A stretch of 64,000 nt of DNA from the NCBI GenBank assembly GCA_947494435.1, contig CANLUY010000002.1, positions 1 to 64,000 on the forward strand, read 5' to 3'. Source of the stretch: an uncultured Litoreibacter sp. Its GTDB lineage: Bacteria > Pseudomonadota > Alphaproteobacteria > Rhodobacterales > Rhodobacteraceae. How positions within the stretch are numbered: the stretch's first letter is position 1; each line of letters starts with the position of its first letter. A program made the translations under genes and the position numbers. Below, one piece after another: positions 53,180-61,955 of the stretch. The notes beneath the pieces were generated by a model. That model saw nothing but the letters and a program-made list of their open reading frames with translations, had not been told where the DNA came from and did no database searches.

Positions 53180-53563
53180 TCAACCAATAGAGGCTGGCAG
53201 ATTCAACTGTTTCAACAGGTTTGTCACTTCAGCCGGTTTCTTGCAGATCGGCGCGTCCGGAAACCGCGCCAAAATCCTCTCATGAGAGCCGCGCCCTGTG
53301 TGAAACACGAACGGTGTTTGAGCCTCTTGCAACTGGTCGGCGACCGGGAACACGTCGAAACCTGCCAGATCAACGTCCAGCACTGCCGCGTCGATCCGCT
53401 CGGTTTTCAAAGCCTCAAGACATGTCGGCAATGACAAATACGGACCAACGACGCGGTAACCCGCATCCTCAAGGTCCATCTCAATTTGCATTGCGATAAG
53501 GGCCTCATCCTCGGCTATCAAAATACGGATGTCCAAATCAGTTGCTCCCGTCGGTAAACTCAT
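53180..53563 (-). CDS. Single-domain response regulator
   Basis: A receiver-only protein of about 127 residues: acidic pocket in ILIAEDEAL, phospho-acceptor Asp in AAVLDVDLAG (about 58-67), switch residue in FVFHTGRG (about 86), and the conserved Lys in ICKKPAE (about 107). No output domain follows, so it probably works by protein contact. The ATG at 53563 overlaps the kinase gene by 26 bases; a TTG at 53536, just after the kinase stop (TGATTTG), is an alternative start. It is in one operon with the CHASE3-HWE kinase and is likely to be its direct partner. Confidence 0.85.
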   Translation of the reverse strand: MSLPTGATDLDIRILIAEDEALIAMQIEMDLEDAGYRVVGPYLSLPTCLEALKTERIDAAVLDVDLAGFDVFPVADQLQEAQTPFVFHTGRGSHERILARFPDAPICKKPAEVTNLLKQLNLPASIG

Positions 53564-54860
53564 CATCCAAGTCAAGGACCAACTCAACCACAAGACCATC
53601 GTTCCATTTTTTCTTGAAACTACCTTTGAGTTGCTTAGTGCTCATTTCAATCATCTTGGTTCCGAACCCCGATGACGACTGACTGAACCCCTCAGGTTCC
53701 ACCAAGGCGCTTCCCGCGCCAGCTTTCTCAGCCCATGTCAGGTGCAGCAGCGAGGAGGAAGCGCCGTTGGTTTCATCCGCAACACTCCATGAGATTGCGA
53801 TGCATCCGCCCGGTCCGGCAGACCACGCGCCATATTTGACGGCATTTGTTGCCAGCTCGTGAAGAATAAGCCCGAGCGGCGTTAGAATACCGCTATCAAG
53901 CGTCACAGCAGGACCGTCCAGCGTGAAGTCATGCGTGTCCGTGTGGTACGGCTCCAAAACCGCTTGGACCAACTCCTTCATGTCCACATGTTTTCGTGTT
54001 TCGCTCGCCGTGGTCAAAGAATGTGCGCGAGCAAGCGCACCGATGCGGTCGCTGATCTTGCCGACGACGATCCCGGAGTCGGTTTCGCCGCGTCCGGTCA
54101 TCCTCACGATGGAGGTAATGATCCCGAAAAGATTTTTGACCCGGTGACTGAGTTCCTGCGCCAGCAACTCGGCCCTGTCCCGGTGATAAGTGACTTCATC
54201 CAGCAGGTCTTCGGTACGGTCGAGGCGCTCGGAGCGGCGGAACAGGTAGAACACCATGACAAGTAGTCCGAGAATTAAAACAAGCGCGGCGATCAGCGCC
54301 ACCCCGATACGATGCTGAACCCTCTCGGCCTTTGCCAAGGTCGTCTGCAAAATGTCCTGCTCTTCATTTTCCAATTGCGCAATCACCGACCGGATATCGT
54401 CCATCAGGTCCTTCCCGAGGTCGGTCTTCACAATCGCAATCGCGCGCGCCCTCTCGCCGCGTCGGACCAGTTCAACCGTCTGCGCCAACTCAGCCAGCTT
54501 GTTCTCGCTGGAGGAGGATAAATCCTCCAGCAGCATCCTTTGGGAGGTCGTCTGCACGTCCCGCAACCGATCACGCAAGCCCGAATAGGCTGTGCCGTAT
54601 TCCTCAACCCCACGCGTATAGGGCGACAGATAGGACGGGTCCTCTGTGATAATAAACCCCCGTTGCCCTGTCTCGGCATCCAGCAGCGACGCCTCGATCC
54701 TGCGCAGGTCAGTGAGTATCGCAGCAGAAAACCTCGCTTGATTCCGCGCGGTGTTTTCCGTCAGAAACCCAAAAGTGACGATGGCTGCGACGAACACCAA
54801 TGCGCCAGCGATCAGAACAAGAACGATCAAAAGGACGGGATTTTTTTTGTTATTTTTCAT
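53538..54860 (-). CDS. CHASE3-domain HWE-type histidine kinase
   Basis: A 440-residue membrane kinase. Two helices (about 7-32 and 181-206) flank a periplasmic CHASE3 sensor domain, with LLDAETGQRGFIITEDPSYL (about 59) as its hallmark. The HisKA_2 segment ELSHRVKNLFGIITSIVRMT (about 235) holds the phospho-acceptor His. The ATP-binding part has the HWE-family N box LHELATNAVKYGAWS (about 330) and the Trp-x-Glu motif LTWAEKAG (about 368). HWE kinases are common in alphaproteobacteria and often serve the general stress response or cell-specific pathways. ATG at 54860 is preferred. It is flanked by two receiver-only proteins, one in its operon and one divergent. Confidence 0.9.
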   Translation of the reverse strand: MKNNKKNPVLLIVLVLIAGALVFVAAIVTFGFLTENTARNQARFSAAILTDLRRIEASLLDAETGQRGFIITEDPSYLSPYTRGVEEYGTAYSGLRDRLRDVQTTSQRMLLEDLSSSSENKLAELAQTVELVRRGERARAIAIVKTDLGKDLMDDIRSVIAQLENEEQDILQTTLAKAERVQHRIGVALIAALVLILGLLVMVFYLFRRSERLDRTEDLLDEVTYHRDRAELLAQELSHRVKNLFGIITSIVRMTGRGETDSGIVVGKISDRIGALARAHSLTTASETRKHVDMKELVQAVLEPYHTDTHDFTLDGPAVTLDSGILTPLGLILHELATNAVKYGAWSAGPGGCIAISWSVADETNGASSSLLHLTWAEKAGAGSALVEPEGFSQSSSGFGTKMIEMSTKQLKGSFKKKWNDGLVVELVLDLDDEFTDGSN

Positions 54861-54989
54861 AGCACTTTTGGTAACTGGGCCAGCTTTCGCTGCCAAGACC
54901 TGATATAAATCAACGCGCTATGTCTTTTGACATATTGCAAATATTTACTGTGTGATATGACATAGGCAATCAAGACGCTGGAGCATACC

Positions 54990-55319
54990 ATCCCAATACT
55001 TATTGTAGAAGATGAGCCGCTTATCTCCATGGATATGCAGGCTGCAATCGAAGATCACGGTGAACTCGCCCTTATTGCCGATAATCTGGAAGAGACACGA
55101 GAAATTATGTCTCAGAACAGGTTCTCTTGGGCATTTCTTGATCTCAATCTGGGCAAGACATCAACCCTACCAATCGCTGAGGAATTGTCAGTCGCCGGAA
55201 CCAAGATATGTTTTGTGACGGGGGCAGAGGTCCCGCAGGATACTCTGAAAAGACTTGACGCAAAGCTGCTGACCAAACCGATTGATATGCAGCACTTGCT
55301 TGACCTGCTCTCGTCTTAA
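54990..55319 (+). CDS. Receiver-only response regulator without a standard start codon
   Basis: A CheY-like receiver of about 109 residues. The reading frame begins with a normal receiver N-terminus, IPILIVEDEPLISMDMQAAI, with the acidic pocket, then the phospho-acceptor in FLDLNLGKTS (about 56), the switch Thr in CFVTGAE and the Lys in LLTKPIDM. No ATG, GTG or TTG lies between the upstream stop (TAG at 54963) and the acidic pocket. The first ATG is at 55029 and would remove strand 1 and the pocket. GGAG at 54980-54983 points to a start at the ATC codon 54990. Divergent from the HWE kinase, so probably its second partner, or a decaying copy. Confidence 0.6.
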   Translation: MPILIVEDEPLISMDMQAAIEDHGELALIADNLEETREIMSQNRFSWAFLDLNLGKTSTLPIAEELSVAGTKICFVTGAEVPQDTLKRLDAKLLTKPIDMQHLLDLLSS

Positions 55320-55374
55320 CTGACTCAGCGATCCCGTCTGAACCTATGTCCAGCGCTGGCCTGAAACCGACCAC

Positions 55375-55713
55375 TTATCGGGGCGTCAGTTTCTCCAAGG
55401 CGCGACCGTTGTCCCATGTGCCATGCAGGGTGCCATCCGTCATCAGGATATAGATGACGGGGTATGGTGCGCCCCAATTCACGCTCAGGATGCGGCCATC
55501 GAATTGACCCGCGCCCGCGTAGTTCTGCGCACCAACCGTCCATTGCATGCCGACCTGACCGGATGTCTCGGTAATCGTAGCCGTGCCCGTATAGGCCGAG
55601 CCGTCAGCATTGCGGCCCTCTGACAGATAGGTCCCTGAAATGCTTTGCGCCACAGCAGTCGTGGTAAGCGCGAGGGCGGTCAGAGTGCTCAGAACTGTGG
55701 TTTTCATCATCAT
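55375..55713 (-). CDS. Small secreted hypothetical protein
   Basis: A protein of 112 residues starting MMMKTTVLSTLTALALTTTA, a signal peptide cleaved after VAQ (about 23). The mature part is a single small beta-rich domain: SGTYLSEGRNADGSAYTGTA, TSGQVGMQWTVGAQNYAG, GRILSVNWG, DGTLHGTWDNGRALEKLTP. This is the kind of lipocalin-like stripping of short strands seen in several periplasmic families, but I cannot name one. The more upstream frame to 55860 has no homology. It has its own promoter and is convergent with the receiver gene. Confidence 0.8.
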   Translation of the reverse strand: MMMKTTVLSTLTALALTTTAVAQSISGTYLSEGRNADGSAYTGTATITETSGQVGMQWTVGAQNYAGAGQFDGRILSVNWGAPYPVIYILMTDGTLHGTWDNGRALEKLTPR

Positions 55714-55910
55714 GCGCTTTTCCGGTTGGGGATGCCGTGAAATATGAGCAGGAATGTTCCGAAAAGACAATTTTTTTGTCAGAACATACCCCGTCCTACA
55801 AACCCAAACACAGATCAGCGTCCGCTGCCCGGCCTCAAAAAGGCGTGCGGTAATTCCCACAACCTTCTCACGCCCAACCGTTCCTCGGGGGACATGGACG
55901 CCGCTTCGTT

Positions 55911-56669
55911 CTACTCAAGTGACATGCAGGCCTTCTTGAGGTTGGCAAGGAACTCAAAGAATGGACCGGGGCCGTAGCTTGCTCTGGACACACCAAGAGC
56001 CGCCACATCTTTGATCGACTTCAGATCCCCAATCATCATGACATTCACCGGCAAGCTTGCTCCGTCAACAACCCGAGAAATCAACTTGGCGTCAGTGAGA
56101 CCAGGCACAAAGAAGCAATTCGCTCCGGCCTCCGCGTAAGCGGCCTCGCGCTCCATCGCTTCCGCCAAACGCGCGTCATGACTGGCTGGATCTGTTCCAA
56201 GGAAAAGATCGGTTCTCGCATTCACAACCAGTGGGATCCCTTCGTCAGCAGCAACAGCCTTGATCGCACGAATGCGCGCGACCTGCGCAGAGATCGAATG
56301 CAGACCTTCCCCCTTTACGATCCGGTCCTCAAAGTTGATGCCGACCGCTCCCGCGCGAATAACTCTGCGAACGTTCTCAGCGACCTCATCAGGATCGGTC
56401 GCATACCCGCCTTCAAAATCCACCGTGACCGGGACATCGACACTGGCACAGATGCGTTCAACTATTCCAAGGGCAAAATCCAAAGGAATGGACTCTCCGT
56501 CCGCGTAGCCATGTGCGGCCGCCATCGACCAGCTTCCTGTCGCGATGGCAGGCGCGTCTGCCTTCTCCAACACTTTGGCGCCGCCCGCATCCCAAATGTT
56601 GTAAAGCACCAATGGATGCCCCTTTTGATGCAAGTCTGCGAGGCGGGTTGCCTTTTCAGCCTGTGACAC
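55911..56669 (-). CDS. Isocitrate lyase/PEP mutase superfamily protein
   Basis: A 252-residue (beta/alpha)8 protein of the PEP-mutase/isocitrate-lyase superfamily. Seen in order: PLVLYNIWDAGGAKVLEK (about 20), ATGSWSMAAAHGYADGE (about 42), VPVTVDFEGGYATDPDEV (about 79) with the metal-binding Asp and Glu, GINFEDRIVKGEG (about 109) and LVVNARTDLFLG (about 145). It lacks the KKCGH motif of isocitrate lyase, so it is one of the many C-C or C-P bond enzymes of this group with unknown substrate. The GTG at 56669 has AAAGGA upstream and overlaps the end of ada by 14 bases, so it is co-transcribed with ada. Confidence 0.85.
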   Translation of the reverse strand: MSQAEKATRLADLHQKGHPLVLYNIWDAGGAKVLEKADAPAIATGSWSMAAAHGYADGESIPLDFALGIVERICASVDVPVTVDFEGGYATDPDEVAENVRRVIRAGAVGINFEDRIVKGEGLHSISAQVARIRAIKAVAADEGIPLVVNARTDLFLGTDPASHDARLAEAMEREAAYAEAGANCFFVPGLTDAKLISRVVDGASLPVNVMMIGDLKSIKDVAALGVSRASYGPGPFFEFLANLKKACMSLE

Positions 56670-57741
56670 GATGATTTCCTTTCGCCTTGGTCGGTAAATA
56701 TTGCCGTTCGATTTCGAGCAGCTTCTGTTTGCGCCAAAGTCCCCCGCCATATCCGGTCAGCGATCCATCTGCGCCAATGACGCGATGACAGGGTATGACC
56801 AGCGCGATCTGGTTCGCGCCGTTCGCACGCGCGACAGCTCGAACAGCAGATGGACGCCCGATCTGGACGGCGATGTCAGAATAACTGCGCGTCTGGCCGG
56901 GCGGTATAGTTCTCAGCGCGTCCCACACGGCTCCACTGAATTCTGACCCGTGATAGGCGAGGGGTGTTCGGAAGTCAGAAGAAGACCCGCTGAAAAATGC
57001 AGTCAATTCCTCTTTGATCTGCGCCCCCGCTTCTGTCCGTCCGATGCCAAGGCGGCCCTTTGAAACTGTGCTGAGCCTCTCAAGCTCTTTCGGCAGTGCC
57101 TTGCGATCAAAGAACTCTAGAAGATGTAGCTGGGATTTGCTGGTAACAGACACCATGTCGCCCAAGGGCGTCTGCACCCAATCGGCAAAAAGCAACGGGT
57201 CCGCCGACAGATTACCGGGCGCCTTAGCGAGCAATCGCAGAAATGCCGCGCGGAACGCACTGGCGGACTCAAAACCGGCGTCAATCTGGCCATGGATCAC
57301 AGCGCCACCATTGGCGAGCGTTTCAAAGCCGTCCCGCAACCTTCTTTGCCGCGCCATCTCCAGAAAGGTTATGCCGAACTGACGCTTGAAGCTTCTCCTA
57401 ACAGTCGACAGATCAAAGCCCATCCGTTCGATATCGCTTTCCCGCCAGCGATAGTCCGCGCGTTCGTCCAAAGCCGCAAGCAGCGCAGCAATTGCCGGAT
57501 CAGCCAAGGCCATTGGCTGCATCGGATGGCAGCGCTTGCAAGCTCTATAGCCCGCTTCGATACATTCCCCGACAGTTCCGAAGAACGTGCAGTTTTCCTG
57601 CTTGGGTTTGCGGGCCGGACAGGTCAGGCGGCAAAAGACGCCGGTGGAAGACACACAGACGTAAACCTGTCCGTCATAGGAGGCATCGCGGGCCAAAAGC
57701 GCCTTGTAGAGCGTATCGTGGTCAGGAAGGTTGAATAGCAT
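56656..57741 (-). CDS. ada: Ada DNA methylation repair protein and regulator
   Basis: A 361-residue bifunctional protein. The N-terminal Ada domain has four zinc-binding cysteines, with FCRLTCPARKP (about 36-46, the first Cys taking the methyl from phosphotriesters) and YRACKRCHP (about 65-73). An AraC-type helix-turn-helix follows (about 85-180, FDLSTVRRSFKRQFGITFLE). The C-terminal O6-methylguanine methyltransferase has the acceptor Cys in VIPCHRVIGADGSLTGYGGG (about 314-333). All parts are intact. It repairs methyl lesions and turns on its own gene when methylated. The downstream PEP-mutase-type gene overlaps it. Confidence 0.95.
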   Translation of the reverse strand: MLFNLPDHDTLYKALLARDASYDGQVYVCVSSTGVFCRLTCPARKPKQENCTFFGTVGECIEAGYRACKRCHPMQPMALADPAIAALLAALDERADYRWRESDIERMGFDLSTVRRSFKRQFGITFLEMARQRRLRDGFETLANGGAVIHGQIDAGFESASAFRAAFLRLLAKAPGNLSADPLLFADWVQTPLGDMVSVTSKSQLHLLEFFDRKALPKELERLSTVSKGRLGIGRTEAGAQIKEELTAFFSGSSSDFRTPLAYHGSEFSGAVWDALRTIPPGQTRSYSDIAVQIGRPSAVRAVARANGANQIALVIPCHRVIGADGSLTGYGGGLWRKQKLLEIERQYLPTKAKGNHRVTG

Positions 57742-57895
57742 GATCGCTTAGATAGCACAGGAAAATGATGATGCCGCCGAAGATCGGGTGTCTATTGAGA
57801 TTAACTGAATTCGCACCCAAGCCAACCTCGGCATAGTGCGTACGCCCCGAAGCAATTTGATATCGCAGTCCACGGCCAAAACGGCCGCCCGGTCG

Positions 57896-58687
57896 TCATG
57901 AAGAAGGCGAGAAACGCAACGAAAGACACGACATACCGCCATCAAGTTTTGCGGCTTCGGAATTGCCCACTTCGCGAACATCATATCCGCTCCGCTCCAG
58001 CGCCTCACGGGTCTTTGGGAACCCTGCGGGCATAATCACAAACTCATTGAACCTGATCGCATTGGCGCAGGCTTCTTCGCCATCCGCTGTGTGAATGACA
58101 CGGTATGTGTCAAAACACCCGGAGGCCGCCAATCGTTTCGTTGAAAGGATCGTCTCTTCATCCAGCAAGGAACAGTCGGTCTTGAAATGCAAAACCCCCG
58201 GCGGTGTCTCAACCACGCGCACCGTGTATCCCCACCGATCGACAACGCGACGAAACTCATCAACCCCTGCCTGATCGGTTCGCGCAGACAAACCAATCAG
58301 GATTTCACGTTCTGCGGTCAGGATATCGCCGCCCTCTATGAACCCATCGCCGTCCATCCGGACCACCTCTTCATAGAGCGCGTCGAGATGAGGGGCCATC
58401 TCCGCAACCTCGCCCAAACGGCTTGGGGCGCCTGGCCGCATCAACACGGCCCCTTCTTGCAAGCACAGCGCATCGTCTTCGACAAAAACCGAGTCCGGGA
58501 AGGCCTCCAACGGCTCTAAGACGGTCACGTGCGCGCCCGTTTCACGCAAGAGGGCAACGTAGTCGTTGTGATGGGCGACAAAGGTCTCGAAATCCGGGGC
58601 CCCTGTGTCCACCGCCCGCAATCCGTCAACGCTGCTGCGCGCCGGCAGCCGGCAGAGTGCATGGGAGAAATTATAGCTTTTTGCCGT
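57896..58687 (-). CDS. ddaH: Dimethylarginine dimethylaminohydrolase-like protein
   Basis: A 263-residue guanidino-group-modifying enzyme. Family marks: FPDSVFVEDDALCLQEGAVL (about 63), GDGFIEGGDILTAER (about 113), the catalytic His in VLHFKTDCSLLDEETIL (about 163) and the nucleophile Cys in the C-terminal GGMSCLSLRF (about 251). It should hydrolyse a methylated arginine to citrulline and methylamine. The GTG at 58687 is preferred because AGGACAG lies 8 bases upstream; the longer frame to 58756 is not supported. An arginine or methylarginine deiminase activity cannot be separated by sequence alone. Confidence 0.86.
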   Translation of the reverse strand, partial: TAKSYNFSHALCRLPARSSVDGLRAVDTGAPDFETFVAHHNDYVALLRETGAHVTVLEPLEAFPDSVFVEDDALCLQEGAVLMRPGAPSRLGEVAEMAPHLDALYEEVVRMDGDGFIEGGDILTAEREILIGLSARTDQAGVDEFRRVVDRWGYTVRVVETPPGVLHFKTDCSLLDEETILSTKRLAASGCFDTYRVIHTADGEEACANAIRFNEFVIMPAGFPKTREALERSGYDVREVGNSEAAKLDGGMSCLSLRFSPSS

Positions 58688-58887
58688 CACTTTTACTGTC
58701 CTCTTCGAAGGGCGAGTTAGGAAACCAATGACGATAGCCCGCCTCGGGAAAGCCAAAAGAGCACAAGCGCGTCAATTGTCAATGGAGCAGGGGACTGGCG
58801 TCTCACGCGACATGCGCGGCCCAAAGCGGGTTTTCGTGTGACTACGACTCGCGGTAAGCTCGACCCAACCAGAAACCGGAGGTGACA

Positions 58888-59253
58888 GTGACTGCGCAGC
58901 TTGGCCGTATCATCATCTACACAAAGAAGATCGAAGAGGTCGCAGAGTTTTATTGCAAGTACTTTGGTTTTGAAACGCTCCGGCTCGATGATGACAGGAT
59001 CGTTGAACTTGTCGCCCAAGGGACGGGCAGCAACATACTTTTGCACCCTCTGGCCAGCGGCAGAAAAGACGGCCAAACCCTCGTCAAACTGGTGTTCGAT
59101 GTGGAGGACGTGGAAGAGTTCTGCAGCCTTTCTGAGAAGCGCGGCCTGAAATTCGGCTCCATCCACCGCGCCGACGGCTACAGCTTCGCCAATGCAAAAG
59201 ACCCCGCCAAAAACTCCATCTCAGTTTCAAGCAGGGCTTTCGTGAAGCGGTAG
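58888..59253 (+). CDS. VOC family (glyoxalase/bleomycin-resistance-like) protein
   Basis: A 121-residue single-module VOC protein: AQLGRIIIYTKKIEEVAEFY (about 3), CKYFGFETLRLDDDRIVELV, LLHPLASGRK, TLVKLVFDVEDVEEFC (about 65), and a final FANAKDPAKNSISVSSRAF. The residues at the metal-ligand positions (Arg/Ile at strand 1 and Glu at VELV) are only partly conserved, so catalytic activity is not certain. GGAGG is placed 5 bases before the GTG at 58888, which decides the start; the GTG at 58882 lies on the ribosome binding site. Confidence 0.85.
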   Translation: MTAQLGRIIIYTKKIEEVAEFYCKYFGFETLRLDDDRIVELVAQGTGSNILLHPLASGRKDGQTLVKLVFDVEDVEEFCSLSEKRGLKFGSIHRADGYSFANAKDPAKNSISVSSRAFVKR

Positions 59254-59315
59254 CCGCGCGGGACTGTCCCGCCGTTCCCGTTTTCAGCACCATGTAAGAC
59301 GAGGGAGATGATGTT

Positions 59316-59624
59316 TTGGCTGAAGATACTCAAACTAGGGTGTTCGAACTCAGACGACAAATAGATGACTGCGTTTACCGCTTCGAGAGGACGACTGACC
59401 CTGCGGGTAGAGTTGGCTTCAAGAGGAGTGATGGCGATTATTGGATTATCTGGCATGAAGACCTTCGCTGGATTGCGGGTTCATGGGAGGATCCAGCGGT
59501 TTTGGGACGCCCATGGGACCAACTTGCGGAGCAATCCAAATCTGCTCCGCCCGAGGGGATTTGGGTCAGTCGCAAGGATTCAAAATCTTACGTTTATGAC
59601 TTGGTTTACGTCGAGCATCCTTAA
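59316..59624 (+). CDS. Small hypothetical protein
   Basis: I do not recognise this 102-residue protein. The start is a TTG preceded by GAGGGAG; the nearby ATGs are in another frame. It has no signal peptide or membrane helix. It is rich in Trp, Arg and Asp (for example YWIIWHEDLRWIAGSWEDP near 42-60), and ends in VYDLVYVEHP. It lies 62 bases after the VOC gene on the same strand, so the two may be co-transcribed. The composition looks coding and is unlike the surrounding frames. Confidence 0.65.
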   Translation: MAEDTQTRVFELRRQIDDCVYRFERTTDPAGRVGFKRSDGDYWIIWHEDLRWIAGSWEDPAVLGRPWDQLAEQSKSAPPEGIWVSRKDSKSYVYDLVYVEHP

Positions 59625-59664
59625 GAAATAGCGGCAGGTTTGGGCTCACCAAACTAACCAGCCG

Positions 59665-60582
59665 TCAGATACGGACATTCTCCGTTTCAGTTAAAATCCA
59701 GTCACAAAAAGCTTTGACCTTTTCGCGGCGCAGATGAAGTTCTGGACATACCAGCCAATAGGCGAGTTCACTTTCAACCTTGATGTCGAACGGTTGAACC
59801 AATCGACCGGATTTGAGTTCTTCAAGAACCGCATAGTAACTCACCAAGGCGACACCATTGCCGTGAATTGCCGCTTCAATGGCCATGCTCTCGTAGGTGA
59901 ACCGGGAACCTTTTTCAAAATCAAGACCCTCCACCCCAGCGGCCTTTGCCCAATCATGCCATTCACCGGACCTCGAATTCAGGCCGCCCCAATCCACATG
60001 AAGTATCCTGTGATGTTTGAGATCGTGAGGCGTGCGGAGCGGCTGATCCCCTTCCAACAAAGCGGGGCTACAGATGAGGATGAATTCCTCGCCAAACAGT
60101 CGGGTAACGTGCAAATCTGGGTAATTTCCCAAACCGAACCGGATGCTGACATCAATCTCGTCGCGTTGAAAATCGCGAAACTCAACAGACGCATCAAGGC
60201 GCACATCAATCTCGGGATGCGCTCTGGTAAAACCCGCTAGGTTGTGAACCAACCATTTGATCGAGAATGTTGGCACACTGCTCACTGTCAACCGTCCTGC
60301 CCATCGCTCGCGCGCCAAACGATTTACCGCTTCTTCCAGTTTGTCGAATGACTCTGACAGCAATGGAAGAACGGCAGCCGCTTCGTCGGTCAGTTGGACG
60401 TTTTTCTTGGTTCTGTGGAACAACGGAATACCAAGGTAAGTTTCCAATTGCTTAATTTGCTGGCTCACCGCAGCAGGCGTCACACAGAGCTCATCTGCAG
60501 CATTAGAAAAACTTAAGCTACGCGCTGCCACCTCGAAGGTTTGCAACGATTTTATGGGCGGTAAACGGCGATTTTGTGGCAT
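59665..60582 (-). CDS. LysR family regulator, GcvA-like
   Basis: A 305-residue regulator. N-terminal HTH: LPPIKSLQTFEVAARSLSFS, NAADELCVTPAAVSQQIKQL, then the linker helix with LFHRTKKNVQLTDE. The effector domain has two lobes (LTVSSVPTFSIKWLVHNLAG about 97, IDVSIRFGLGNYPDLHVTRL about 137, AAIHGNGVALVSYYAVLEEL about 234), typical of the GcvA/AmpR group (PPIKSLQTFEVAAR start). It has no obvious partner operon; its divergent neighbour at 60792 is a candidate target. The effector is unknown. Confidence 0.9.
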   Translation of the reverse strand: MPQNRRLPPIKSLQTFEVAARSLSFSNAADELCVTPAAVSQQIKQLETYLGIPLFHRTKKNVQLTDEAAAVLPLLSESFDKLEEAVNRLARERWAGRLTVSSVPTFSIKWLVHNLAGFTRAHPEIDVRLDASVEFRDFQRDEIDVSIRFGLGNYPDLHVTRLFGEEFILICSPALLEGDQPLRTPHDLKHHRILHVDWGGLNSRSGEWHDWAKAAGVEGLDFEKGSRFTYESMAIEAAIHGNGVALVSYYAVLEELKSGRLVQPFDIKVESELAYWLVCPELHLRREKVKAFCDWILTETENVRI

Positions 60583-60791
60583 TTCTCGTTAAAATTATTA
60601 GATTTGCTTACGGATAACCTTAGAAATCATAGTTTGATCAACCTGTCCATCCAAAGATATTTTGGGTCTCGTAAGCAGAGTTAGTGAGTTCGGTTTTAAC
60701 ACGTATGATGTTCGGCACTCTTGCGATCACGTCGGTGGTCGCAAGACGCCCTCACTTCCTTTGTCCACGAATGCCAAAAGGAAATGTAACG

Positions 60792-61721
60792 ATGACAAAT
60801 TCACCAGTTAACAAAGTCTTGAAAACTATACTGCGCAATGTCGCTTTAATGACGATCCCGCTTTGTCTTGCCACAGCGGCCACCGGACAATCCCAAATGG
60901 AAAGCCAGAATGAAAACGCGGGCGCGGCACAACGGATTGATGCGTCCGGCAAGCTTCGCATGCTTAGCCAAAGGGTGGTTGCTGCAGGGTGCTATGTCCA
61001 TGCGGGGATAGACACGCCCAAGACCACCGCGATGCTTAAATCTGCAACGGCAGAGTTTAACCTGATTGCCGCCGGTCTGGAATTTGGCAACCCAGATATT
61101 GCCATGTATGGGGCAGAGGCTGACCCGAAAATACTTGCGACATTGAAGCGTCTGCATGGCATTTGGGACCCGATTGCCGAGACCGTCGATAAAGTCATTG
61201 AAGGGACGGCCACCCAAGAGGATATCGCTCATATCGCCGTGCAATCAGAGCCGCTTCTCGATATGGCAAAGCGTCTCGTATCCGCTGTCACGGCGGAGTA
61301 CTCTTTGGGTAATGGGATGGTTATGCGGGACGCCTTTGCAATTGATATTGCCGGCCGCCAACGGATGCTGGCGCAACGCATTTCAAAGGACATCTGCCTG
61401 CTTGGAACTGGTATCGAAACAACGGCCTCAATGGAGGATCTGGCCAAAACAGCCGGAATTTTCGATATGTCCCTCAAGTCCCTACGCGCTGGCATGCCGT
61501 CGGTCGGTATTTTGGCTCCAACTGACCCACAAGTTATCAAAGACCTGAACATAGCAGCAGAGGACTGGGCCATCGTTCAGGTAAAAATTGCGGATGTGCT
61601 GGCGGGCAATCCCATTTCTGCCGACCGGCTGTCTGAAATGTTCGATTTGGCCAATACGTTGACCGCAGATATGAACAAAGTCGTGTTGGATTACACCGCT
61701 TTGCACGGTGAGGGCCTCTAG
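60792..61721 (+). CDS. Secreted protein with two PilJ-N (type IV pili MCP N-terminal) modules
   Basis: A 309-residue exported protein. After a signal peptide (about 1-33, ending AATGQS) come two repeats of the helical PilJ-type N-terminal domain: the first begins at AAQRIDASGKLRMLSQRVVAAG (about 43), the second at DIAGRQRMLAQRISKDICLLG (about 184). The R-M-L-S/A-Q-R motif that marks this domain is present in both. No transmembrane helix, HAMP or signalling domain follows, so it is a free periplasmic sensor or binding protein. Start at the ATG 60792, with AAAGGAAA upstream, rather than 60684. Divergent from the LysR gene. Confidence 0.82.
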   Translation: MTNSPVNKVLKTILRNVALMTIPLCLATAATGQSQMESQNENAGAAQRIDASGKLRMLSQRVVAAGCYVHAGIDTPKTTAMLKSATAEFNLIAAGLEFGNPDIAMYGAEADPKILATLKRLHGIWDPIAETVDKVIEGTATQEDIAHIAVQSEPLLDMAKRLVSAVTAEYSLGNGMVMRDAFAIDIAGRQRMLAQRISKDICLLGTGIETTASMEDLAKTAGIFDMSLKSLRAGMPSVGILAPTDPQVIKDLNIAAEDWAIVQVKIADVLAGNPISADRLSEMFDLANTLTADMNKVVLDYTALHGEGL

Positions 61722-61955
61722 CATATGCACCCACTTCGGCAGGCGCGCGGTCCCTCGCGTGACTGCAGCGCAGGCCGGGCGGGACACATCCGCTAATCAG
61801 GCAGGGGCCATCCTCACCGCATCGCTCAAACAGCATAATTGTATCCGTCCGCGTCCGGCCCTAAACATGCGCCGGACAGCGCCAATAGTATGCGGGCTGA
61901 AGAGCCCCGGACCCGCATATAGCCAGACCGAAATACGCTAAGGATACGTTTTCAA

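Noticed and set aside
61708-61941. 77-codon frame between the PilJ-N gene and the membrane protein
   Set aside because: It overlaps the PilJ-N stop, lacks a ribosome binding site and has no recognisable feature.
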